Of a stretch of 36,058 bases of DNA, positions 19,384-26,906 are shown one piece after another. Below the pieces are notes generated by a model. It did not search any database, had not been told where the DNA came from, and saw only the letters and a program-made list of their open reading frames with translations. This DNA comes from Caulobacteraceae bacterium. GTDB lineage: Bacteria; Pseudomonadota; Alphaproteobacteria; Caulobacterales; Caulobacteraceae. The translations under genes and the position numbers were made by a program. Every line of letters begins with the position of its first letter. Positions within the stretch are counted from its first letter, which is position 1. The stretch is taken from contig JARLIQ010000048.1 in assembly GCA_031291645.1 (NCBI GenBank), forward strand, positions 1 to 36,058, given 5' to 3'.

Positions 19384-21972
19384 ATGATCTCGTCCAGACT
19401 GTGCGCGACGCGCCTGCGCGCCGCCCTGCTGATCTCCTGCGCGGCGCTCGCCGTCGCCGCGCCCCGGGCCTGGGCCCAAGACCGGCGGGACGAGGCGCGG
19501 GTCTTCGACATCCCGTCCGAGGACCTGGGGCTCGCGGTCAGCCAGGCGGCCCGGCAGGCCGGCCGCGAGATCATCTTCTCGGCGGACCTGACCCGCGGCC
19601 GGCGTGCGCCGGAGCTGCACGGGCGGATGACCCTCGACCAGGCGCTCGACCGGCTGCTGGCCGGCTCGGGCATCGGCCGCCGCACGGCCGGCGACGGGGC
19701 CATCGTCCTGGAGGCCGGCCCGCGCCCCGCCGACGGCCCCGACCTGCTGGAGGAGGTGATCGTGACCGCGCAGAAGCGGCCGGAGCGGCTCAGCACCGTG
19801 CCGATCAGCGCCATGGCCATCACCCAGGACACGCTCGACCGGCAAGGCGTCAAGGACATCGGCGACCTGGCGCGGCTCGCGCCGGGGCTGACCCTGCAGG
19901 GCAGCGACGATTCAGGCGACATGAACATCGCCATCCGCGGCGTCATCTCGTCCGTCGGGGCGCCGACCACGGGCGTCTACATCGACGACGTCCCGATCCA
20001 GGTGCGCCAGGACGCGGCGGTGTGGAGCAATCCCTACCCGAAGATCTTCGACCTCGACCGGGTGGAGGTGCTGCGCGGGCCCCAGGGCACGCTGTTCGGC
20101 GGCGGCTCGGAAGGCGGCGCGGTCCGGTTCATCACCCCGGAGGCCAGCCTGCGGACGTTCAGCGGCATGGCGCGGGCGGAGGTGGCCGACACCGACGGCG
20201 GGGCGCCCAGCTGGGAGCTCGGCGGCGCGGTCGGCGGCCCGATCCTGACCGACCGGCTGGGGGCGCGGATCAGCCTCTGGCGACGGGAGGACGGCGGCTA
20301 CGCCGACCGCGTCGACCCGGTGAGCGGCGCGGTCCTCGGCAAGAACGTCAACAGCTCGGCCAGCACCGTCCTGCACCTCAGCATCAAGGCGGCGCCCACC
20401 GCGCGCCTGACCCTGACCCCTTCGCTGTTCTACCAGGACGTCCGCGACCGCGACGACGGCCTGTTCTGGGAGCGGGAGCATGGCGACTACACCATCGCCT
20501 CGCGCATCCCCGAACCGCACCACGACCACATGCTACTCGGCGCGGTCGGCGCCGAGTACGACTTCGACACGGTCACGGTGAAGTCGATCAGCGCCTACAT
20601 CTACCGTCTGGCCCAGTACCGCTACGACTCGACCCAGTACGAGTTCGCCTCCTACATCCCCGACCAGCTCTTCCTGCCGACCGACCCGTCCTACCTGGTC
20701 GACGCCCATTTCCGATCGAGCCAGCAGAGCTATTCCCAGGAACTGCGCGCCAGTTCCCGCGGCGGGCCCGACGCGCGCCTCTCCTGGGTGGGCGGCCTGT
20801 TCTTCCAGCACGCGCGGGAAGGCTACGACGCCCAGTACCGGGACAATATGAACGAACTGGCCAACTACCTCTCGATCTCCCAGGGCGGCGGGCCCAGCGA
20901 CTCCCTGACCATGTTCGGCGAGGCGCCGGTGGACGGCCTCTATTCCTTCGTGCGCCACTATGTGGACGAGGAATACGAGGCGGCGGCCTATGGCGACGCC
21001 ACCTTGAGGGTCGCGCCGCGGCTGAAGCTGTCGGCCGGCGTCCGCATCGCCCGGACGGGCTTCAGCTATCGGGACTTCGAGGACGGCCCGTGGGGGCCCG
21101 GCGCGCCGACCACCAAGTCCGGCAGCCAGTCCGAGACGCCCGTCACGCCCCGCTTCAACGCCACCTATGAGCTGTCGGACGACCGGATGGTCTACGCCAG
21201 CGCGGCCAAGGGCTACCGGATGGGCGGGGTGAACCAGCCCGTGCCCGCCAGCCTCTGCGCCGCCGACCTGAACGCGCTCGGCCTGACCTCGGCGCCCACC
21301 ACCTATGGCTCCGATTCCCTGTGGAGCTATGAGGCGGGGATCAAGGGCCGGTTCTTCAACCGCGCGGTGCTGCTGGAATCGAGCCTGTTCTGGATCGACT
21401 GGAGCCGGATTCAGCAGTCGGTCTACCTCGCCAACTGCGGCTACAACTACATCGCCAACCTGGGCCAGGCGACGAGCCGCGGCTTCGACGCCCAGGCGGA
21501 ATGGGCGGTCAACCGCTCGCTGGTCCTGTCGGCCGCCGTGGGCTTCACCGACGCCTACACCAGCAAGACCGTCAGCCAGGACGGAACCGTCCTGGCCCAG
21601 AAGGGCGATCCGCTCTCGACCCCCAAATGGACCGCCACCCTCTCTGCGGAATACCGGTTCCAGCCGTGGGACGGCGGCGACGGCTACGCGCGGCTCGACG
21701 AACAGTACGCCAGCGCCTACTTCCGGCAAGGATCGGACGTGGTCTACGGCAGCGATCCCCTGATCCGCCAGGCGCCGGCGGTGAACGTGGTCAATGCGCG
21801 GCTGGGCGTGCGCTTCCGGGGCTGGGACGTGTCGGTGTTCGCCGACAACCTGCTGGACGCCCACACCTCGATCTACCGCTACCGCGACAGCATCGACACC
21901 ACCGTGCTCGCCCTGCGCGACGAGCGGCTGCGGCCGCTGACCGGCGGCCTCACGATTCAACGCAAATACTGA
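19384..21972 (+). CDS. TonB-dependent receptor with N-terminal STN signalling domain
   Basis: An 862-residue outer-membrane transducer-type receptor. The signal peptide (1 to about 31) is followed by an STN domain (about 38-110; FDIPSEDLGLAVSQAARQ, LHGRMTLDQALDRLLAGSG), which touches FecR. A TonB box lies at about 122-129 (LEEVIVTA), then a plug (VPISAMAITQDTLDRQG, VEVLRGPQGTLFGGGSEGG) and a barrel ending in QRKY. The plug resembles the receptors abundant in Caulobacter and sphingomonads, which often import carbohydrates, nucleotides or aromatic compounds as well as iron chelates. GAGGGG lies 8 bases before the ATG. It is preceded by fecI-fecR and followed after 13 bp by a phosphatase-superfamily gene, suggesting that the ligand carries a phosphate or sulfate ester. 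Confidence 0.93.
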   Translation: MISSRLCATRLRAALLISCAALAVAAPRAWAQDRRDEARVFDIPSEDLGLAVSQAARQAGREIIFSADLTRGRRAPELHGRMTLDQALDRLLAGSGIGRRTAGDGAIVLEAGPRPADGPDLLEEVIVTAQKRPERLSTVPISAMAITQDTLDRQGVKDIGDLARLAPGLTLQGSDDSGDMNIAIRGVISSVGAPTTGVYIDDVPIQVRQDAAVWSNPYPKIFDLDRVEVLRGPQGTLFGGGSEGGAVRFITPEASLRTFSGMARAEVADTDGGAPSWELGGAVGGPILTDRLGARISLWRREDGGYADRVDPVSGAVLGKNVNSSASTVLHLSIKAAPTARLTLTPSLFYQDVRDRDDGLFWEREHGDYTIASRIPEPHHDHMLLGAVGAEYDFDTVTVKSISAYIYRLAQYRYDSTQYEFASYIPDQLFLPTDPSYLVDAHFRSSQQSYSQELRASSRGGPDARLSWVGGLFFQHAREGYDAQYRDNMNELANYLSISQGGGPSDSLTMFGEAPVDGLYSFVRHYVDEEYEAAAYGDATLRVAPRLKLSAGVRIARTGFSYRDFEDGPWGPGAPTTKSGSQSETPVTPRFNATYELSDDRMVYASAAKGYRMGGVNQPVPASLCAADLNALGLTSAPTTYGSDSLWSYEAGIKGRFFNRAVLLESSLFWIDWSRIQQSVYLANCGYNYIANLGQATSRGFDAQAEWAVNRSLVLSAAVGFTDAYTSKTVSQDGTVLAQKGDPLSTPKWTATLSAEYRFQPWDGGDGYARLDEQYASAYFRQGSDVVYGSDPLIRQAPAVNVVNARLGVRFRGWDVSVFADNLLDAHTSIYRYRDSIDTTVLALRDERLRPLTGGLTIQRKY

Positions 21973-21985
21973 CCAGGAGCCCGAC

Positions 21986-23101
21986 ATGAGCCATCAGCCC
22001 CGACGCCTTGGATGGCTGGCGATCCTGGTCGGATCGGCCCTGCTGGCCGCGGCCGGGCCGGCCCTGGCCGGCGAGCCGAAGGTGGTGCTGGTCACCTTCG
22101 ACGGCGTGCGCTGGCAGGACATCTTCCGCGGCGCCGATCCGAAGCTGGTCGACGATCCGGCCTATGTGAACCCCGACATCAAGGCGGACGTCGTCGGACC
22201 GCCCTATGTGGACGTCCCCGACCGCGGCGCGGCCCTGACCCCCTTCCTGCACGAGGTCGTGGCCCGCCAGGGCGTGCTGATCGGCGACCGCGACAAGGGC
22301 GAGTGCGCCAAGGTCGCCAACGACCTGTGGTTCTCCTATCCCGGCTACAACGAGTTCCTCAGCGGCCGACCCGATCCGGACCTGACGGACAACGGCAAGA
22401 CGCCGAACCCCAACGTGACCTTCCTGGAATACCTGCAGAACCAGCCGGCCCATCACGGCAAGGTCGCCATGGTCGGGACCTGGGACGTCTTCCCCTACAT
22501 CGTCAACACCCGGCGCACCGACGTGCCGGTCAACGAAGGCTTCCACGGGACCTATCCGACCGACGTGAAGACCGCGCGCGAGGGCCTGAAGCTGCTGGCC
22601 CGCCGCGACCAGCAGGCGATCTACATCGCCTTCGGCGACACGGACGAGTTCGCCCACGCCGGCGACTACGCCCACTACCTGATGGCCATCGAGCGGGGCG
22701 ACGACTTCCTGAGACAGGTCTGGGACTACATCCAGTCCGACCCCTACTACCGCGACCAGACCACGCTGATGGTGCTGACCGACCATGGCCGGGGCGAGAC
22801 GCCCCTGGCGGCCTGGCGCGAGCACGGTTCGAGGCGCGCCTTCCAGCTCAGCCCCACTGAGGCGCCGCAGTACAACGAGACCGGCGTGCCCGGCTCCGAC
22901 GACGTCTGGATGGCGGCCATCGGGCCGGCGGTGCGGCCGGACGGCGCACGCGCCTACGCGTCCGGCGGCTGCGCACATTCGGCCCAGGTCGCGGCGAGCC
23001 TGCTGACCGCCCTGGGCGAGGACTGGCGGGCCTTCAGCCACCTGCCGGGCCAGCGCGAAGCCGCCCCGCCGCTCGCCTTCATCGCCCCGCCAAAGAACTA
23101 G
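21986..23101 (+). CDS. Alkaline-phosphatase-superfamily enzyme, exported
   Basis: A 371-residue exported hydrolase (signal peptide to about residue 28). Two-metal ligands of the alkaline phosphatase superfamily are visible: Asp39 (FDGVR), probable nucleophile Ser117 (SYPGYNEFLSG), Asp220 and His224 (GDTDEFAH), Asp266-His267 (TDHGRG) and His331 (CAHSAQ). The nucleotide pyrophosphatase/phosphodiesterase branch usually has Thr in TFPNxY; here the position holds Ser. It could be a phosphodiesterase, phosphomonoesterase or sulfatase-like enzyme. AGGAG precedes the ATG and the gap to the receptor gene is only 13 bp, so it belongs to the fecI-fecR-receptor operon and probably processes the imported ligand in the periplasm. 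Confidence 0.87.
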   Translation: MSHQPRRLGWLAILVGSALLAAAGPALAGEPKVVLVTFDGVRWQDIFRGADPKLVDDPAYVNPDIKADVVGPPYVDVPDRGAALTPFLHEVVARQGVLIGDRDKGECAKVANDLWFSYPGYNEFLSGRPDPDLTDNGKTPNPNVTFLEYLQNQPAHHGKVAMVGTWDVFPYIVNTRRTDVPVNEGFHGTYPTDVKTAREGLKLLARRDQQAIYIAFGDTDEFAHAGDYAHYLMAIERGDDFLRQVWDYIQSDPYYRDQTTLMVLTDHGRGETPLAAWREHGSRRAFQLSPTEAPQYNETGVPGSDDVWMAAIGPAVRPDGARAYASGGCAHSAQVAASLLTALGEDWRAFSHLPGQREAAPPLAFIAPPKN

Positions 23102-23151
23102 GCTCGTCCGGCCGCCGCGGGCTAGGCTGGGGCGTCGTCACGAGAGCGCCG

Positions 23152-24813
23152 ATGCCCGTCGAACCCGCCGCCGATCCCGACGCGCGCCGGCGCCGCCTGG
23201 AGGCGCTGGGTGCGGCCCTGCGCGCCGGCCGCGGCGACCAGGCCCAGGCCCTGGCGGAGACGATGCTGGCCGACGGCTTCGCCCATCCGGTCGCCCTGCA
23301 CCTAGCCGCCGCGGCGCGCCAGCGGGACGGGCGGTTCGACGAGGCGATCGCCCTGTTCGACCACCGCGCCCGGATGACGCCGTCCGAGCCCGCCGGATGG
23401 GCCGCGCTCGCCGCCTGCCTGGCCGCCGCGCGCCGGCCCGAGGCGTCGCTGGCGGCCTACGACAAGGCCCTGGCGCTGGCGCCCGACGTCGCCGCCGTGC
23501 TCTGCGGCAAGGCCCGCGTGCTGCAGGGCCTGAGCCGGCCGGACGCGGCCGAGGCCCTGTTCCGCCGGGCGCTGGCCGCCGATCCCGAAGCGTTCGAAGC
23601 CCGCTTCGGCCTCGCCCTGCTGGCGCTGGAGACCGGCGACCTGGACGCCGCCGAGGCCGCCGTTCGCGGCCTGCCGGCCGGGCGACCCGACGCCGGCTGG
23701 CTGGCCGCCCGCATCGCCCTGGCCCGCGGCGAGGCCGAGGCGGCCCGCGCGCGGCTGGCGCCGATCCTGGCCAACCCCGCACTGGCGCCGGACCAGCGGG
23801 CCGAGAGCCTGCTGCTGGACGGCGAGGCGCTGGACGCGCTGGGCCAGCCCGCCGAGGCCTTCGCCGCCGCCGTCCAGGGCAAGGCGATCCAGCGGCGGCT
23901 CCACGCCGGCCGCGCCGCCGGGCGCGAGGGCGAGACGGACAAGCTGAGGCGGCTGGGCGCCTGGTTCGCCGCCGCCGACCCGCAGCCCTGGCGCGCGGCG
24001 CCGACGGCGGAGCCGGTTCCGGGCGAGGCGTGGCGCCACGTCTTCCTGGTCGGCTTTCCCCGGTCGGGCACCACCCTGCTGGAGCAGGTCCTGGCCGGCC
24101 ACCCGGACGTCGAGGCGCTGGAGGAGGCCCCGACCCTGGCCGAGCCCTATGCCGAGTTCCTGTCTTCGGACGCCGGCCTGGCGCGGCTCGCCGCCATCGG
24201 CCCGGCCGAGGCCCAGGCCTGGCGCGCGCGCTATTGGGCCGGGGTCGAAGCGCTGGGCGCCCGGGCGGCGGGCCGAGTGTTCCTGGACAAGGCGCCGGCC
24301 GGCACGCTGTACCTGCCGCTGATCGCCAAGCTGTTCCCGACGGCCAAGGTGCTGTTCGCCCTGCGCGACCCGCGCGACGTGGTCCTGAGCTGCCTGCGCA
24401 ACGCCTTCCAGCTCAACGCCATGACCTACGCCTTCACCGACCTGGCCGAGACCGCGGCCTGCTACGGCGCCGGCATGGCGATGGCCGAGGCCTACCGGCG
24501 GGTCCTGCCGCTGGACCTGCGGGAGGTGCGCCACGAGGCCCTGGTGGAGGATTTCGACGCCGAACTGGCCGCCGTCGCCGGCTTCCTCGGGATCGAGGTC
24601 GTCCCGGCCATGGCCGACGTCGCCGCCACCGCCCGGCGGCGCAGCGTGCGCACCCCCAGCGCCCGCCAGGTGCGCGAGGGGCTGAACCGCCGCGGCCTCG
24701 GCCGCTGGCGCGCCTACGCCGCCGAGCTGGCGCCGGTGATGGCCGAGCTCGCGCCCTGGGTGGAGCGGTTCGGCTATGCGGGCGAGGGGCGCGGCGGCGG
24801 CGCGGCGGGATAG
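23152..24813 (+). CDS. TPR-repeat sulfotransferase, copy A
   Basis: A 553-residue protein. The first 260 residues or so are tetratricopeptide repeats (about five, such as ASLAAYDKALALAPDVAAV). A sulfotransferase domain follows, with the PAPS 5'-phosphosulfate loop GFPRSGTT at 301-308 and the 3'-phosphate-binding strand FALRDPRDVVLS near 400. There is no signal peptide. Such TPR-sulfotransferases often sit next to TonB-receptor genes in Caulobacterales, but acceptors are unknown; proteins or envelope glycans are candidates. It is 50 bp after the phosphatase gene, so it may be the last gene of that operon. Its last 40 bp overlap the antisense end of sulfotransferase copy B. Confidence 0.9.
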   Translation: MPVEPAADPDARRRRLEALGAALRAGRGDQAQALAETMLADGFAHPVALHLAAAARQRDGRFDEAIALFDHRARMTPSEPAGWAALAACLAAARRPEASLAAYDKALALAPDVAAVLCGKARVLQGLSRPDAAEALFRRALAADPEAFEARFGLALLALETGDLDAAEAAVRGLPAGRPDAGWLAARIALARGEAEAARARLAPILANPALAPDQRAESLLLDGEALDALGQPAEAFAAAVQGKAIQRRLHAGRAAGREGETDKLRRLGAWFAAADPQPWRAAPTAEPVPGEAWRHVFLVGFPRSGTTLLEQVLAGHPDVEALEEAPTLAEPYAEFLSSDAGLARLAAIGPAEAQAWRARYWAGVEALGARAAGRVFLDKAPAGTLYLPLIAKLFPTAKVLFALRDPRDVVLSCLRNAFQLNAMTYAFTDLAETAACYGAGMAMAEAYRRVLPLDLREVRHEALVEDFDAELAAVAGFLGIEVVPAMADVAATARRRSVRTPSARQVREGLNRRGLGRWRAYAAELAPVMAELAPWVERFGYAGEGRGGGAAG

Positions 24814-26810
24814 GCGTCCAGCACCGGCCCGAGCGCCGCCTTCAGCGGGTCCAGCCAGGGCTCGAAGCGGCGCCAGTGGTCGAGCTGGTCGGTGAAGATC
24901 GGCTGGCGGACCTGCTCGGAGCTAGGCGTCGCCACGGCCCGGGGATTGTCGAAGAACCGCAGGCAGGCGGGGTCGAACGGCAGGTCCAGATAGGCCAGGA
25001 GGCGGCGGACCTCGGCCTCGGTGTCCTGGACCAGGTCCTCGTAGATGACCCGGTGGACCCGGCCGGGCAGCACCGCGTCGAAGTGGGCCATGAGGTCGAC
25101 GTAGTCGGCGTAGTACCGCCCGAGGTCGCCAAGGTCGTAGGAGAAGGCCCACCCCTGGCTGAAGTGCTGCTTGAACGCCGACAGGCAGCAGCCGAGGGGA
25201 TGGCGCCGCGCGTCGATGATCCGGGCCTTGGGCAGGATGAGACGGATCAGGCCGATGTGGAGGAAGTTCCACGGCGCCTTGTCGATGAACCGCGGCCGGC
25301 CGAGCCGCCGGCGCACCCGGGTCCAGTCCAGATAGTCGCGGCCGAGCTTGTCGGCGAAATCGCGGGGCATGAAGGCCAGCTGGCCCGGATAGCCGCCGCC
25401 GCCCGATCCGCCCTGCAGCGCCAGCCAGTCGGCGATCACCTGGACGTCCTGCAGCTCCTGGACCCCCTCCGCCGCCGGATGGCTGGCGAGGATCTGCTCG
25501 ATCAGGGTCGAGCCCGAACGCGGCAGGCCGACGATGAAGATCGGGTCCGGCGCGTCAACGCCCCAGCCGGCGCGCCCGGCGAAGAAGGCGGGCGTCAGCA
25601 AGGCCTTGCACTGCTGCACGAAGGCGCTGGTCGCCTCCGGATCGTAGGCGCGGCGCGCACGCTCGGCCGCATTGCCCCGCGCGTAGTGGTCGAAGGCCTC
25701 GGCGTAGCGGCCGGCGTCCTCGCGCGCCTTGCCCAGGGTGAAATGCAGGGCCGACAGGTCCTCGGGCCGCAGGTCGGGCCGCGCCAGCCGGGCCTCGATC
25801 GCCGCGCACGCCGCCTCGGTGAAGCGGTAGGTCTTCAGGTTGGCCAGGCTCCACAAGGCCTCGCTGCAGTCGGGATCGAGTTCGAGGCGCCGGTTGTAGG
25901 CCGCGATCGCCTCGCCGCCGCGCCCCAGGGTGCGCAGGCCGTGGCCCAGCACCAGCCAGCCCTGCGGCTGGTCGGGGAAGACCTCGAGCAGAAAGGTCGT
26001 GACCTCGACCGCGGCGGCGTGGTCGCCGATCTCGGCCAGGGCGGCGGCCTTGACCATCAGGCAGCGGTTGTCGCGCGGATCGCGCGCCAGCAGCCGGTCG
26101 AGCTCGGCCAGGGCCTGGACCGGCTTGCCGGCGCGGAAGCGAGCCAGGGCGAGGGACTGGCGGACCAGGTAGGCGTTCGGCGCCTGGGCCACGCAGCGCG
26201 CCAGCAGCGCCTCGGCGTCGGCCAGCCGGCCCCGCCGCCCCAGCGCCTCGCCCAGCAGGTGGGCCGCCGCCAGCGCCGCCGGATCGCGGGTCAGGATGGC
26301 GCGAAGGTCCCGCTCGGCCGCCTCGGGCCGGCCCTCGGCCAGGGCCGCGGCGGGCGCCCGCAGGCGCGGATCGCCGAGCACGGCGCCCAGCATCCGGTCA
26401 TAGGCGGCCTGGGCGGCCGCGACCTCGCCGGAGAACAGCCGAATGTCGCCCAGTAGCCGCCAGCCGCCCGCCAGGCCTGGATTGAGCGCCAGCGCGCGGG
26501 CGAGCGGACCGGTGGCCGCGCGGCTTCGCCCGAGGGCGAACAGCACCTGGGCCAGCTCGTGCAGCGCGACCCACGAGGCCGACGGGCTGGCCGCGAGCGG
26601 CTCGAGCACGGCGCGGGCGTCGTCGAGCCGGGCCTGCAGGCGCAGGGCTGATCCGAGCAGAAGCTGGGCGTCCAGGTCGCCCGGCGCGGCCGCCAGCGCC
26701 TCGCGCGCCAGGGCCTCGGCGCGGGCCGGGTCGCTGGCCAGGAGGCCGATCGCCGGCCGCAGCCCGGCCGAGGCGCCGATCGTGGGACCCTGGGCGTCGT
26801 CGCTCTCCAT
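24774..26810 (-). CDS. TPR-repeat sulfotransferase, copy B
   Basis: A 678-residue relative of copy A with a longer TPR region (about residues 20-390, roughly ten repeats) and a C-terminal sulfotransferase domain. The PAPS loop is GLPRSGST (about 428-435); the 3' motif is IIDARRHPLGCCLSAFKQHF (about 515-535). GGAAGG lies 8 bases before the ATG at 26810. It reads toward copy A, and the final 40 bp of the two genes overlap tail to tail (GC-rich, Pro/Ala tail here, Gly/Ala tail in copy A). It lies downstream of the nag-linked TonB receptor, separated by an intrinsic terminator, so it is probably expressed from its own promoter or by read-through. Confidence 0.9.
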   Translation of the reverse strand: MESDDAQGPTIGASAGLRPAIGLLASDPARAEALAREALAAAPGDLDAQLLLGSALRLQARLDDARAVLEPLAASPSASWVALHELAQVLFALGRSRAATGPLARALALNPGLAGGWRLLGDIRLFSGEVAAAQAAYDRMLGAVLGDPRLRAPAAALAEGRPEAAERDLRAILTRDPAALAAAHLLGEALGRRGRLADAEALLARCVAQAPNAYLVRQSLALARFRAGKPVQALAELDRLLARDPRDNRCLMVKAAALAEIGDHAAAVEVTTFLLEVFPDQPQGWLVLGHGLRTLGRGGEAIAAYNRRLELDPDCSEALWSLANLKTYRFTEAACAAIEARLARPDLRPEDLSALHFTLGKAREDAGRYAEAFDHYARGNAAERARRAYDPEATSAFVQQCKALLTPAFFAGRAGWGVDAPDPIFIVGLPRSGSTLIEQILASHPAAEGVQELQDVQVIADWLALQGGSGGGGYPGQLAFMPRDFADKLGRDYLDWTRVRRRLGRPRFIDKAPWNFLHIGLIRLILPKARIIDARRHPLGCCLSAFKQHFSQGWAFSYDLGDLGRYYADYVDLMAHFDAVLPGRVHRVIYEDLVQDTEAEVRRLLAYLDLPFDPACLRFFDNPRAVATPSSEQVRQPIFTDQLDHWRRFEPWLDPLKAALGPVLDAYPAAPPPRPSPA

Positions 26811-26846
26811 CGCCGCATCCTTCCGCGCGCCGCCGCCCCGATCAAG

Positions 26847-26875
26847 AAAAAGGCGGAGCGCCGAAACGCTCCGCC
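26847..26875 (-). terminator. Intrinsic terminator of the chito-oligosaccharide receptor gene
   Basis: On the minus strand, a perfect 9-bp stem (GGCGGAGCG / CGCTCCGCC) with a 6-base loop is followed by TTTTTC. It lies about 30 bp after the receptor stop codon and has the classic GC-stem plus U-run form. It separates the receptor from the co-directional sulfotransferase gene. Confidence 0.9.
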
Positions 26876-26906
26876 AAGGGGGTACGCGGGGGATTACTGT
26901 GGGGGA

